Made by a program: the position numbers and the translations under genes. The notes beneath the pieces are model-generated. The model saw nothing but the letters and a program-made list of their open reading frames with translations. It did no database searches and was not told the DNA's origin. From Ichthyophthirius multifiliis (lineage: Eukaryota > Ciliophora > Oligohymenophorea > Hymenostomatida), in NCBI RefSeq assembly GCF_000220395.1, contig NW_004086170.1, positions 1 to 53,772 on the forward strand: 53,772 nucleotides of DNA, in the 5' to 3' direction. Of the stretch, positions 1-13,488 are shown in pieces. The stretch's first letter is position 1. Each line of letters begins with the position of its first letter.

Positions 1-504
1 ATTCATATAAATATCTTCTTTTTCGAGATATTTAGCGAAACCAAAATCTGCTAATTTAATAGTAAAATCAAAATCTACTAAAATATTTGCTAATTTTAAA
101 TCCCTGTGTACAATTTTATGTTTCCTTAGAATTTCAAATGCATTTCTAATTTGAAATATTATTTGTTAAACTAAAGACTCATCTATCTTTCCATTATAAT
201 ATTTATTTATATATGATTATAGGTCGCCATTTTGACAATATTCAAATATTAAATAATAGTTCTGTGCAGTTTTTTTAAAATCAATAATTTTTACAATAGA
301 TTTATCATTTATTAACTACAATATAGTGTATTCTTGTTTTACTTTTTCATAATTTTCGTTATTTAATTTTTTTATTGGAATCATTTTTATCGCCACTTTT
401 TCATGCGTTTCTTAATGTTTTCCTTTATATACTGTTGAATATGATCCGTTTGCAATTTACTTTGTTAATAAATAAGGGCCTACTTTTTTTAATTTTATGG
501 ACAT
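1..504 (-). CDS. Ser/Thr protein kinase, N-terminal part (cut by window edge)
   Basis: The reading starts with ATG at 504 (MSIKLKKVGPYLL) and runs open to position 1, giving 168 residues with no intron. Seen in order: a glycine-loop variant (IANGSYSTVYKG, about residues 18-29), the ATP-anchoring lysine in VAIKM, the catalytic loop HRDLKLANIL and the metal-binding DFGFAKYL near the cut end. All key catalytic residues visible so far are present, so an active kinase is expected. The HRDLKxANIL/DFGFAKYL wording resembles the ULK/ATG1-type kinases that are expanded in ciliates; that subfamily call is inference because the C-lobe lies outside the window. Several TAA/TAG codons fall at Gln positions, which shows the reassigned code directly. 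Confidence 0.93.
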
Positions 505-3500
505 TTTAGTTTTTTATATAATAGAAAAATTTGATATATTAATTTTTTTAACATATATATATGATTTAAGATTTTTTATGTATATATATATATTTTTAAT
601 ATAAAATATTCTTTTATAATTTTATAATTATTTTACTAATTTTTTTATAAAAAGTTAATTTCTATATTTTACATTATATTAAAGGCTTTTTTAAATAATT
701 ATATTAAATTCAATTTTTTTTTACTTTAAATCATAATAAATTAAGACTATCTCCTATCTCATATTAATATTATTTAAAATAACTTTTATTATGATTTTTA
801 AAAATAACAATAATTTACAAAAAATGTTTTAATTGTTTTTTTTATTTTTTTTAAAAAAATTGTTTCTTATTGAAAAATATTTATTTTTTTAATAAAATAG
901 TTATGAAAAGTTAAATAATATATATGTATAAAAGATTAAAATTTATTGAATTTTATTCAAGCTCAAATATGTATAACTTAAAAAAATATTAAATTTAGTA
1001 TAACCTTTTACTTCAAATAATTATATATAAAATCAATAAGAATTACAAAAAAATAAATTAATAAATTTATATTATACTATAATATATAATAATAATGTTA
1101 AATTGATCTTTTAAAATACAATTACTTATAATTTTATTCAAATAAATATTTAAAACTATAATAAACATTTTATTTTTAATAACTTTTTTATATTATAAAA
1201 ATAGTAAAATTATTCTAAAATATTATTATAATCATATTTTTTGTTTTGTTTTTGTATATAATTTTTAGAATTTAATATTTTCTTTATTAAATATTTATAA
1301 TATAATGTATTTTTATTATATGAATATTTTAGAAAATTTTAATTTTATAATTATTATAAAAAAATAATGTTTATATTAATAATAAATAAATTTACTAATA
1401 ATTATTATTAAATTTCAGAACTTTTTAATTGATAAATTAAATTTGTCGCAATTAATGCCTTAATTATTCAAAAAATCATTGTTTTATATCAAATATTAAA
1501 ATATTTTAAAACGCATATATAATTATGTTTTTGTCATATAATAAATATAAAAATTAAATTAAATATTATAATTACTAAATTAAATACTAAAAATTTATGA
1601 ATATTTAAATATATAAATAAATGGAAAATAAAGAAAATTTTGATATTAAATTTAATAATATCATTGAGAAATTTAAATATTAGTTGAATTTCAATAAAAA
1701 TAAATATATTTATATTTTTAATAAATTAACTAAAATTTAAATTATTTTAATAAATAATAAAAATAATTATCTATGATATTATTTTAAAAAATAAATTTGT
1801 ATTAATGAAATACCTTATATATGCCTATATTATAATAAATTATTATCAAATTATATTATTAAGAAAGATTTTAAAAAATGAAAATTTTTTTTTATAAAAT
1901 ATATAAACTTCATTATATTTACACAACTTTAAATTTCTAAGTTTTATATTGTTTTAAAATATATACTTTATTATAAAAATATATTCTTTACTAGAATTCA
2001 TATTTGATTTATTTTTAAAAAAAAATCAAAATGAAAAAAATATATTGTGAAGATTTTATAATTAATTGTTTCCACCGCTATTTCAAAATGAGCGAGAATA
2101 TATATTTTAATTATAAATATTGATGCAAAATTTAGTGTTTTGAAGAATTTTAATTTTTCGAATAATCATTTGTTAATTATTATCTTCTAAACTAATATTG
2201 AATATGTATAATATAAAAAGAAAACTAATTTAATAATTTGTGTATATTAATTTCCCTTTTCCCCTTTAAAAATAATAACAGAAGAAAAAATTGATTTTGA
2301 AAAGTCTTAATTAACAAACAATTTAAACTTTTAAAATTATTGCTAAATAATATATTTCCAAACTGTTTAAAAAAAAAATACTAAAAATAAATTAATATAG
2401 CTTTGGTTATTTACTATTATTTTTATTTACCATTTAAAATCTTTTTATTTTTCCTTCTTATCCCCTTTTCTTTTATATGATTGTTTAAATATTATTTTTC
2501 TATGTATTTTTATTAATCATCAATTTTAAGGTTAACCTGGAAGAGAAAATAAAAGGGACTCTTATATTTATTTTTAAAAACTTTCTTTTCGAAAAATTAA
2601 AAAAATAATTTATAGATTACTTAAAATAAAGATAAAAAAATCCTAACTAAAAAAAACCATTTTAGAATATTATATTTATTTATTTAATTTTTAATAAAAA
2701 TCTATTTAAAAAATGAATACATTATATTTAAAGTAAAAATAATAAATTTTTATTTATTAAAAATAAAATAAATATTTCAAGTACTTTAAATATTTGTTAT
2801 AATATATATAATAAAATACATATAATATTTTTTTTTCTATTATAATATTTTTTTTATTATATATAATTAGAACTATTTTTTAAAAAAAAGTTTCTGTTTA
2901 GCTTTAAAAGGATTAATAATTATAAATTATGTTTTTATCTAAAAAATAATTTTATTAATTTAATGTAAAAAAATGCAACTACATTTAAATTTAAAGTATA
3001 TTTTTTTTTATAATTAAATAAAATAACTTAAAATGTTAAAAAATATCATTTAAATTATAAAAATAATTTAATCGCTATAAATAAAAAAAAACTATAGAAA
3101 ATTAAATAACTTAATTTTTTAATAAACATTTTGTAAAAATATAATTATATATTTAAGAAATTTAAGCGCGAGATTTATATTCTAAATAATTTTTTACTTA
3201 TAAAAAAAATCATAAAAAAGCTAATTATATATAAATAAAAAATTCCGAATTTTTAATATTTTTTAAATCGAAAATTTTAAGCAAACTTTTCGTTTTAAAA
3301 AGGATGAATTGTATTTTTTTATTTTTAATTTTGTAATTTATTTTCAAAGTTAATTAAATAATATTTAAGTATATTAATATTTCTATAAAAATTAATAAAA
3401 ATAAATATTTTGCTTAAAAAATTGGAATAATTTTAAAACTGGAATCAAATTAATTAATTAAAAAAAATTAATCATATTATATATATATAATAAAAAATAA

Positions 3501-3597
3501 AAAATATTTCATTAATTAATTTATTATTATTTAATAAACAAAATATATATTTTCAAAAAAAATAAAAAATAAAGAAAATTAAAAAACATATTAGTAA
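505..3597. other. Intergenic AT-rich stretch, no supported gene
   Basis: About 3.1 kb of A/T runs and short TA tracts. Because only TGA stops translation, open frames arise here by chance; one starting with ATG at 1621 (51 codons, mostly Asn/Lys/Ile/Phe) has no conserved feature and was not called. Slightly less AT-rich islets lie near 2070-2100 and 2255-2270. No RNA gene signal was recognised. Confidence 0.6.
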
Positions 3598-4627
3598 ATG
3601 TATTAGTATTCTTAGACTACAATATAATTATAACAATCTATTTATTCTCTATCTTCAATATAAGTAATATAAAAATTAGATTTATTTGTTTATAAATATA
3701 TAATTTATTTATAATTATTTTTATAGAACTTGTAAGCAAATTATTCAACGAAAGCTTCTACTCCAAACCATTCTGAATCGGAAGATAATGCAAAAAGCTC
3801 AATGATTCCACCAAAGTTAGAAAAATTCATATAAAAGTAGGAAAGATTTGAAATAGAGTAATTAAATAATAACGAAAATATAAAACTTTACATAAAATAA
3901 TATTTTTTTTTATTTTTATTTTTTTAAAAAAAACAATAAAAAAATTAATTTTTTATAAAATAAGTGTTAAACCTAAAAAGATTGTTTTTCAAACATAAGA
4001 AGAAAAAATAAGATATATAGAAGAATACACAAAAAAAATAAAAACTGAAATGTGCAAAAATTGGATTACAACAAACTGGTGTAAATTTGGAGACAAAGTA
4101 CAAAAATATTATAATAATTAATATATATAAATATATATAAAACAAAGTTAAAATAAATATTTTTTATTTTATTTTATTTTAGTTATTTTTTTATTTATTT
4201 TTTCATATATTATTATTATTAAAAACTTTTTTTATTTCATTAAATTTTATTTTTAGTGCTCTTTTGCTCATGGAAAAGAAGAGTTACAAGATAAAAATCA
4301 TTTGCATTAAAATTACAAAACAAAGCCTTGTAAAAAGTATTTTTTTAACGGTTTTTGTTCATATGGTAATAGATGTTAATACATTCATTCTGTTTCAGAA
4401 CTTATTTAATAAAAAAATTATGCATTCTTAAAAGAAGTATATCCTAACAAACCTGTATTTTTGATTGAATTAAGAACTTAAAAATTAACGAATTTATTAT
4501 AAATGCCTAAAAGGTAAATCAAAATAATATTTTTTTATTCTATTTTATTGTTATTAATAGATTATAATTTTTTTGTTCGTTAACATCAAAGTCTAATGAT
4601 TTAAATGATAAATAAAGATAACAATGA
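3598..4627 (+). CDS. Tandem CCCH zinc-finger protein (TTP/ZFP36-like)
   Basis: Five exons: 3598..3663, 3727..3857, 3965..4097, 4257..4513, 4561..4627, summing to 654 nt (217 aa plus TGA). Two fingers of C-x8-C-x5-C-x3-H spacing are seen: the first starts in KTEMCKNW (about residue 96) and is interrupted by the 4098-4256 intron exactly before its third Cys; the second starts in YKTKPCKKYFF (about residue 134). The basic-aromatic lead-ins (KTEMC, YKTKPC) and a 19-residue linker match the tristetraprolin type, which binds AU-rich mRNA and promotes decay. RNA binding is family knowledge. Outside the fingers the protein is Ser/Gln/Asn-rich. The first intron (3664-3726, 63 nt) has no stop and keeps frame, so its splicing is inferred. 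The start at 3598 is the first ATG of the open frame. Confidence 0.87.
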
Positions 4628-5080
4628 TTGATAATTAATAATAATCATCAATTTTATTTTTTTTACTAAAATTATCTTATCTTAATTATAATAACTATTT
4701 ATACTTTCTTTTTTTATAAACCAATTATACATAATATTAAATATAATTGAGGTATTTTATATTATTTAATTTTATTTATAGTTTATTTAAAAAATTTATT
4801 TGTTACTATATATATATTTCTGTATTTAATAAATCTTACTTTTATTTAAATTTTATTTATATTGTTTCTTAAATAAATATAATTTTATTTTATGCTTTTA
4901 TTAATATTTTTTTTTTATACCTATAATAATATAAAATGAATTTTTTATATTTATTTTCTAATAAATAATATTATATGAAATAAATAATTTTAAATATAAT
5001 ATATATAATTTTATTCTATAATAAATAAGAATTTGTAATAAAATATATTTTTTAAAAATAAAAAGTTAATTAATATTAAA
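4628..5080. other. Intergenic AT-rich spacer
   Basis: Low-complexity A/T sequence between the CCCH gene and the PP2C gene. Nothing recognisable was seen. Confidence 0.6.
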
Positions 5081-7706
5081 ATGATTTAAAAAAATTCAAA
5101 TTCAAAACAAAATTTATAAAATGTGTATTAAATTTATAAAAGATCATAATCTACTGAATAAAAAGAAAAAGAAATTAATTAAATATATAGAAATTTTACT
5201 TCTAACTCTAGTTAACATTTTAAAATTTAAAATAAATAATGTTTATAATAATTACCATTATCAGCTTAGTAGACTAGATAATATACTTTTAAAAGCAACA
5301 AAGAAAGTATAAAAAAGTTATGTGTGTATTAAAAATATTATTTAAAAAAAAAAAATTAACTTTTTAAAAAAGCTAAAAATGAAAATGTTTATGAAAAAAA
5401 AGGAAATATACAAATATTAGAAGATATAAAAAAAAATCTTAATATTGCACCTAATATTTAAAATTAATTTAGTTTAACGATAAAAAATAAATATATTAAT
5501 TAAAGCTAATAAACATTAAAGAATTTTTATTTATTGAAATAAAATAAAGAAGAACAATAATAAAGTAAAAACTTAAAAAAATAATTAAATGACAAAAACC
5601 TATATAACGGTATTTATTTTTTTAAATATATTACATTTTATCATGATTTTTTCTCTCCTTTATTCTTTTTTTTTAAAAAAAAAACTCTATTAAAAAAAAG
5701 GATATATAATTCATTTTTTTTTTTGATAATTTACGATTTTTAAAAAAAAATATATAAAAACAAAAAATGTTAAAAAGTTATAATTCATTTATTTTTTATA
5801 TATAATTATTTAAATAAAGATTTAATTTTTCAAAAAAAAAATATCTCAAATATTAAATTACCAAAGATTTAAACAGAAAACAAAGGAATGTAAAAAAATA
5901 AATTAAAACAAAAAAAACTAAAAAAAACTAAATAGTAATCTTTAAAACTCAAATAAAATATTAAAACCCTTAAAAAGTCTTGATAACCTTTAAAAAAATT
6001 AAAACAACTTTGAATAAGTAATATAAAAACATCAAAATAATTAATAAAAATCTGAAGCAATAATTGAATTTCAATAAGTAGTTTAAAAACATGACTAAAA
6101 TCCAAAACAAGAAAAAATTCATCAGACCAACATTCAAAACCTTCAAGAAAAACAATTAAAAAAGCTTGAAATGAATAAAAGGCTTGAAGAATAAACTAAG
6201 AAAAGTGATAATCATATAATATATTCATATTATACATAAGCTGGAACAAACTTATAAGGTCCAAAAAGAAACTAAGACAATTTTATAATATAAGAAAACT
6301 TAAACAAACTTCCAAATCGATATTTATTTGGTGTTTGTGATGGACATGGCGTTTATGGACATGATATTTCTGCATTTTTAAGAAACTAGTATCCAAAAAT
6401 ACTTGAAAACTTACTCGAGAAAGATTTATAATGTACAGATGAGGAATACATAGGAAGCTGTTTAAGACTTTCTTTTTTATAGTTATCTTAAAAACTTCTT
6501 GAAAGTAAAATAGATTGTAGTTTTAGTGGATCTACGTTTATTATTATACTTTTAATAGGTAATAAATTATGGTGCGCAAACACAGGAGATTCTAGAGCTA
6601 TTTTAGCTCAAGAAAAAGAAGGTATTTGGGATGCTGAACCACTTTCCTTTGATCATAAAGCAGACGATCCTGTTGAAAAAAAAAGAATTGAAAAAAAAGG
6701 AGGAAGAGTTGATTCTTATAGAAACCTTAATGGAGACCCTTTAGGACCGGCTAGAGTTTGGATGATGTATGAGGATATTCCTGGATTGGCTATGTCAAGA
6801 AGCTTTGGAGATTTAATTGCAGGATAGTGTGGAGTTATTTGTGAACCAGGTTTTTATTTTATTTTTTTAACAAAAAACCTTTTTTTTTGTTAGATATTAA
6901 GTTTTTTAATATTTCAGAAAAAGAAAAATTTATAGTTATTGCTTCTGATGGAATTTGGGAATTTCTAAATAATAGACAAGTAACATTTTTTTTGTTTTAA
7001 AAAAATATATTATTATTTTTTATAACAGGTAATGATATAAATTATTCCTTATTATTTAAGAAAAAATCCATAAATGGGATGTTAGAAAATTGTAAAAGAA
7101 GCTTATATTTAATGGAAATAAGTATTAAAATATTAATATATTATTTAAATTTATATAAAATAGAATTATGAGGTTATTGACGATATAACAGCAGTTTGTA
7201 TTTATTTATAATAAAATATGAAAAAAGATTAGGATAATTCAAAAAGTTAAGAAAAAAATTAAACTTATGGACTCAGTAAAGAAGAATAACAAATACAGGA
7301 AAAGATAAACATATTAAATGAGAAAACATAAAAAAAAAATGAAAAATAATAATAAAAAGGCATAAATAATAATTTAAATCATGTAAAATATATATATTTA
7401 GACAATGAGAAGATATACAGGAATAAAGAAAGTACAAGTTTATAAAAAAAACCAAGAAAAACCAGACAATTATTTTCTGAAAAATATTAAATAAATTAAA
7501 ATAGAAATCATATTATTTAAAAGGAAGCAGAAATAAAAAATGAATAATAAATAATTTAAAGTAAGCAAAGTTGTAACATTTCAAAAGATTTTGATTTGGA
7601 TAAATAATAAGAAGAAAAAAACGAAAAACTTAACAAACAAATTTCCTAAAAAAATAATTATTTATAAGATGATGATGATGATGATAATTTTTTTAGAAAT
7701 TTGTGA
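5081..7706 (+). CDS. PP2C-type (PPM) protein Ser/Thr phosphatase with long Gln/Lys-rich extensions
   Basis: Metal-dependent phosphatase of roughly 750 residues. Exons: 5081..about 5609, 5820..6849, 6918..6979, 7029..7121, 7164..7706. Catalytic core in order: FGVCDGHGVYGHD (metal-binding Asp/Gly), SGSTF and ANTGDSRAIL, DHKADDPVEKKRIEKKGG, AMSRSFGD, VIASDGIWEF and VIDDITAVCIYL. All acidic metal ligands expected of PPMs are present, so activity is likely. The N-terminal ~300 residues and the C-terminal ~150 are Gln/Asn/Lys-rich, ending in a run of six Asp. The three later introns keep phase; the first (about 5610-5819) does not with a GT donor at 5610 and an AG at 5819 (one base too many), so either its donor or an A/T run is misread. 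It may be a separate small upstream gene, but the reading is continuous in style. Confidence 0.9.
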
Positions 7707-8007
7707 AAAAAGCCAAACCATCATTATATATATTTTTTTATTTTTATATTTTTTCTGTAATATTTTTTTTAAAAAAAATTCCGTTGCGGAAAAAGGGGCA
7801 GTTTATCCATTTTTTTTTCCTTATTTTTATTAAGTTTTTTAAAAAAAAGTTAAAGAAAATATAAAAAAACATTAAAACAAGGAATATATATAAATTAATT
7901 TGTTGTTCTTATAAATAAAACAAAAAACCATATAATTATTATTTAAATTTATTTATTAAATTATTTATATATATAAAATAAGCGAAAAAAAATATAAAAA
8001 AACTAAA
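7707..8007. other. Short intergenic region between convergent genes
   Basis: It separates the PP2C stop from the CFAP57 stop. It contains one unusually GC-rich islet near 7779-7800 with a small perfect hairpin (listed separately). The remainder is A/T runs. Confidence 0.6.
7779..7791. other. Small perfect hairpin in a GC-rich islet
   Basis: TTCCG-TTG-CGGAA: a 5-bp stem with a 3-base loop, flanked by A runs and followed by AAAAGGGGCAG. It lies 73 nt after the PP2C stop, so probably in its 3' UTR. A role in 3'-end formation is only a guess. Confidence 0.35.
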
Positions 8008-11000
8008 TCAATTTTAAACTTAAGAATCAAATAAGTGATTATCAAACAAAGAATTATTAAAATTACTTTTATTAATTTCATTTTCTAATTAAAAATCACC
8101 ACATTTATAATCATTTAAATGTTTTTTTACTTTATTTTATAATCCTTTGTATTATTTTTCAATAGAAGCTAATTTTTACTTTATTAATTCTAAATCAGTA
8201 ACAGTTTCCATCATTTTAGCTTTGTCAAAAGTATTTAAAGTTTTAATATCAAAATTAAGCCCTTTAATTATTTTTCCTTAAGACTTCGAATTATCATCTA
8301 GTTTATTCATTTTTTTTAATACAGGAAGTGTGTTTGCTGGCTAAAATTTACAAGAAGTATTATTAAAAGGTTATTATTTATCTAAAGAAGATTCGAAAAA
8401 TGGATTTAAAACTTTATTTTAAGTATTGTTTTCTTCAAACATATTAAATTCTTTTTATTTTTTTAATAACTAACTTTTTATTCTTTTTATTTCATTTTTA
8501 AAGTTGTTATTTTCTTTTTTATTATTATCTAACTATATAAGTAAATTTTGAATTTCCGCTTATTATTTTTAATTATTTTTTCTCATTTCATTAATTTCAT
8601 TAATTAATTCAGTGTTTTCTTTTGTTTTTTTATAAATTTCTTTATCTCTTCTTAAAGTTAATTTAATAGATGCTTTATCTAATTAATAAATAGACTTTTC
8701 TAAATATTATACTTATTTTTGCATTTCTATTTACCCTTATTCATCATTTATTGACTATTTTAGCTCTTTATCTTTTTATGTATCTAATACATATATTTAA
8801 TAAAAACGTTTCATCTCATCTGCCCACTCTTTTCTATCTTTCTTTTCCACACAATTATATATATCCATAATAATTTATCTTATATATTAATCCTTGCTTT
8901 TTGTTTATTCTATTTAACTTTTTAAATTTTTTTTGAGGTTTTCAACTGTTATTTGCATTTTTTTCAATTCTTCATTTGACTTTTAAGCCACTTATAACAT
9001 TTCTTCAAACTCCCCTTCTAATTTAAATAATTCTTCTTTTAGTTTCTCAATTTAAGACTATTTTTTTAATTAATAATATTAAATATATATTATTTTTATT
9101 AATATATAAAAATATATACTTCTTTTGGTTCTAAACTTTTTCTCATTTCAGTTGTTCTAAAAGAGAGAACATGCTTAGATTTTTATAAATCAGAGATTTT
9201 GTATTTATAATCTTATATTTTTTTTTCTTTTTTTTTATGTATTTCTTCCAAAGATTTGAATTCGCTTCTTAGCAATTCGTTTTAACTAATTTGTTCTTTT
9301 AATTTAGATTTTAAAGAATTTATTTAATTATCCTTATCTTCTTAAGTTTTTTTCAAATTAATATTTTATTCTTGTATTTCTTCTAATTATGTATTAATTT
9401 TTTTAGATTTATTCTTTAATTCTTAAAATTTCCCTTTTAAATCATTACATTCTTTTTGATTATTTTCCAATATTTATCTAACTTCGATTTCATGTTCTTC
9501 TTCTTACTAAGAAAGCTTTTCTTCGTAAAGTTTTTTGACATCATCTGCTGTTAATTTCATGTTTTCGTAAACTTTTTAAGCTTTATGAAAGTTTTAATTA
9601 AATTCTGTTTTTAACATATTAATATTATTATCATGCTTTTTTTATAATTCCTTAATTGTTCGCTCAAATTTTAAAGCTTCTTCTTTCATTTCCATTTCTT
9701 ATTACATATATTTCTCATTTTCAAACCCTAATTTTTTCTCATAAAGACCTTCCAATTCTTCCACACCTTTCAAATGTTTTTCTTCTAAAGTTTATATTAC
9801 TATTTTATAATCTTGTTCTACTACTTATTTATTATAGTTTAACTCATCATATATCTTTTTTTACTTCACTAACTCATTCTCATATTGTTCTTTAATTTTT
9901 TACATCTTAAATTCCATTATTGAACGTTCTTCTTGTAAATTCTCGTTCATCCTTTGCTTAAAATCTTTATATTCCGCTTGAATTTTTTCTTATTCTTACA
10001 CATACCCTTCTATTTCATTTTTATATACCATTATTACATCTGCTAAATGCTCATCAACTACAAGTGCTCGTGGATTCTATTTATTTATTATTACTTTTAT
10101 ATATTATTTTTTACATCTGTAACTGTTGTTTCTTCCTCTGCTTTAAAATCTCCATTACGATTACTTAATAAATGACCATCTTTAGTAATTTCAGAAACCT
10201 TTTTTATTTTATTTCATATTTTATTTATATATTATTTATTACTTAAAATATAAATATAGCTCCATCTTCTCCTCCTGAAAATATATAACGACCATCTGGA
10301 GATGTTTTTATTTATGTTACTTATCCACAATGAGCTTAGATTGTTTCATAAGGGATACTACTAAAATGATGCCCGAAAACCTTTATTTATTATTATTATT
10401 ATTATATTTTTTTTTTTACTTTTATTGCTCCTTAGTTCGTTCCTGCTATTATACCATAATAATTATAAAAGCTTTATAAAAAACAAAATTATGTGATTTT
10501 ATAATTTTTTAATTCAAAATCCATATCTTATATCTATTATCCATATAAGATAGTATTATTTCCATATTATTGGCTTAATTTTTCTTTTTATTCAAGTTCA
10601 TTTTAATCCATATAACCATATACAATTCCTTTATCTAATTAGTTTTATTAATTATTATTTTAAAATTAAATTTTAAATTATTTACTTTCATCCCCTCCTG
10701 CCGCATAAATTAAATTTGTTTAATTATTATATAGAAGACTTGTATATTTATATTTTTCCTTAAAAAAATAAAATTTAATTAATAAATAAAAAATTAGTAA
10801 AACCTACCTTCATATTAGGTTTATCTAATTTCTTTTCACTCCTATTAAGGAAAGTATTATTCATATTAGAAGTTAAGCATGAAAAAAAAGGAACCCTAAA
10901 ATTATTTTAAATATTTAGAAATAAAAATAAAAAAATACCATCTATAAACAGTTCCATCAATAGAAATACTCAAAATAAATTCATCAAAAGGCCCCCAAAT

Positions 11001-12728
11001 AATTTCAGTTACTTAACTAGGTGGCCCATTAAGAGTTACTATAATCTAAATAGAATAAGAATTGTATATATTAATACAATATTAATTTGATTAATTTTTC
11101 GACATTAAATAAGCCACAGCCAAATACTATCCTCCACTCGAGAATCTAAGCAAAGTTGCATTTTTAACTGGATATTCTTTAAAAAGTTTCAATTCATCCT
11201 TCAAAACATGATAAACTCTAAACTTATCAATAAACCCAGCTGCCAAATAGTATCCAGATGGGTGAAAAGCTACACTTAAAAGTGGAGATTTTTCATTATT
11301 ATCAGTAATAAATTTTCCTTTTTTAAAAATAAAATAAAATATACATATATAATATAATATTTATATACAAATATTATTTACTTGCTAATTCGCATCTAAA
11401 ATTAACATAATTCCAGATTCTTATAGTAGAATCTTTTTACGAGCAAGTAACAATTAGAGGTCTTTATAAGCAAACATCCATACAGCTAATTGGTCCTAAA
11501 TGGAACCCTCCAAAAACATAATCAAACTTCAATTTTTTTTCCATATAATTAATATTTTACTTCAAACTTTCAATTGATTCTGGTACTTAAGGCAATAATT
11601 TTGTCAAATCAAAAGTTGCAATATCGTTACTTTTGAATGAAACAGCCATTAAATCTTCAGCTTAGGTAATTTAGATAGATAAAACGCATTATCCTCTATC
11701 TGAACTCCAACTCCTAATATAAATAATATTAAAATCATCTTCATTATTTTCATCACTTAAATTCTCATTTTTCAACCAAAGCGCAAATACACCATTATCG
11801 CTTCCAATAATAAGTCCTTTAGTGAAAGCAACCATACAATTAATTCCCAAACCTTCAATTTAAAATCCACTTTCGATATATTATTTTACTTCGTTTTCTT
11901 ATATTATATAAATTTCTCCTTTATCATTACTTAAAGCTATTTTTTTTTCATCAAACCATATATGGTCTGTAAATGTTTAATTTTATGGAAGTCTTTTTAT
12001 GTTCTCACTTACGTATGCAAATGAACCTTCTTATACTCTTAATATTTTAAAGCAGTTTATCCCGGAAATCGCCACTTAATGATTATCTTTCGGAGAAATA
12101 GTCACTTTTGTTATTGGAATTTTTAATATAAGGCCAGCTATGTCCTTTTTGTTAGCCAATAAATCGATAAATACTAATTTATATTCAGGAGAATCAGTCA
12201 GACAGGCCAAAAATCGCGAATCATGTGAAAAACACATGGCTATAAATGCCTCTGTTTATGTATCTGGATATGAAAATTGTTTTTTTTCATTTTATAAATT
12301 TGCTTTTATTGTATTCGATTTGATATTGTAAACTGATACTTATGGGAATCTTTTAAACGATTCTTCATCTTATTTCAATCTTTCGCAAACAGCCACAAAT
12401 TTTTTATTTGGGGAAATGGTTAAACAAATTATTTTTTCTAAATTTTCTGTTAAACGTAAAAATACCATATCATTTTTATCATGTGGTTTTATTCCAATAT
12501 ATTTGCCAACTGGAAATAATAAATTATAGCCATCTTCTTCCATTATTCCCTTTTATTTAATATTTTTTATTATTTTTTTTATATTTTATTTTTTACTAAG
12601 GCATTTTTATAACCATTATAAAATGATGAGCCAAACGAATGTAATAAATCTAATTTTACTCGTTAATCGTCAATTTTTTTTTTATGTTCTTATTGTTGTT
12701 GATAAGGCTTAATTTACTAATTTTTCAT
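8008..12728 (-). CDS. CFAP57: CFAP57 (WDR65) homologue, WD40 plus coiled-coil ciliary protein
   Basis: Ten exons (from the 5' end: 12597..12728, 11382..12549, 10939..11317, 10808..10895, 10686..10758, 10420..10634, 10243..10380, 10115..10198, 9120..10076, 8008..9057) sum to 4284 nt, 1427 residues, all phases consistent. The N-terminal ~850 residues form WD40 repeats; diagnostic stretches include CSQKDSTIRIWNY, LLSVAFHPSGYYLAAGF and SPDGRYIFSGGEDG. The C-terminal ~600 residues are a continuous charged coiled coil. This order and length match CFAP57, an axonemal protein known in Chlamydomonas and Tetrahymena to help assemble a subset of inner dynein arms. The start at 12728 gives a Gln-rich leader; a later ATG at 12543 is possible but would drop an in-frame conserved-looking exon. 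Introns are 38-64 nt. The gene is divergent from CLPTM1. Confidence 0.92.
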
Positions 12729-13488
12729 TTTTTGTAATTTTTATCACTTCTATTATTTTGATTTTATTTTTTAAATAATAAGAAAGTTTTATTTTATTTA
12801 TTTACCTTTATTTTTTTAAAAAACTGAATTTGTATATAATATTAATAGTATTTATAGAATTTAAATATCATTGATTAATAATATTTTTTTTATATTAATA
12901 TAATATTATAAAATTATGAAATTTATAAAATAAACTTCAAGTTGTTATATTATCTAACTATTAGCAATAAGAAAAAAAAAAATTATATGTATATTTATCA
13001 CATAAAAATCAAATTTTGTTTTTGAATTAAAATTAATATTTGTATTATATATATATGTATATATTCACTTGTTTTTAAATTGAAGCTAATTAATTTTAGA
13101 ATATAACATAAATTATACATTTTATTTATGTTTTCTTAATTTTTATAGTTATTATATAATCGAAATAATTTACATTTTTTAAATTTAATAAATATCAATT
13201 TTTTAGATTTTTTTTTATTTCTCGAAATTAACATAAAAAAAATTAAAGAAAGAATAGATAACGAAGACATTTTTTTGTTATTTGGAGTTTTTAATAAAAA
13301 TTATATAAAAAATAAAAAAACCTCAGAACAAATAATAAAGTAATATCTATTTTAAATTAACACATTTATATATAAAAATTACTACTAAATTTTAAATTTA
13401 TCCTAATTAAAAATAAATACAAAAGTAAAATAACAATTATAAAAAGAAATTAAAAATATATATAAATAAAGGATAAACCAAAAAAAAT
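12729..13488. promoter_or_regulatory. Divergent intergenic region between CFAP57 and CLPTM1 genes
   Basis: 760 bp of AT-rich DNA lies between two start codons pointing away from each other, so it should hold both promoters. No specific element was recognised; the call rests on gene orientation only. Confidence 0.4.

Noticed and set aside
1621-1773. 51-codon plus-strand frame starting MENKENFDIKF
   Set aside because: Such lengths arise by chance when only TGA is a stop in A/T-rich DNA; no neighbour exon or conserved motif supports it.
3945-4145. Minus-strand standard-code open frame overlapping the CCCH gene
   Set aside because: It is the antisense of exon 3 and its flanking introns. The plus strand carries the zinc-finger codons with consistent splicing.
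12140-12331. Plus-strand open frame MSFLLANKSINTNLYSG
   Set aside because: Antisense of the CFAP57 WD40 exon, which reads continuously on the minus strand with family matches.
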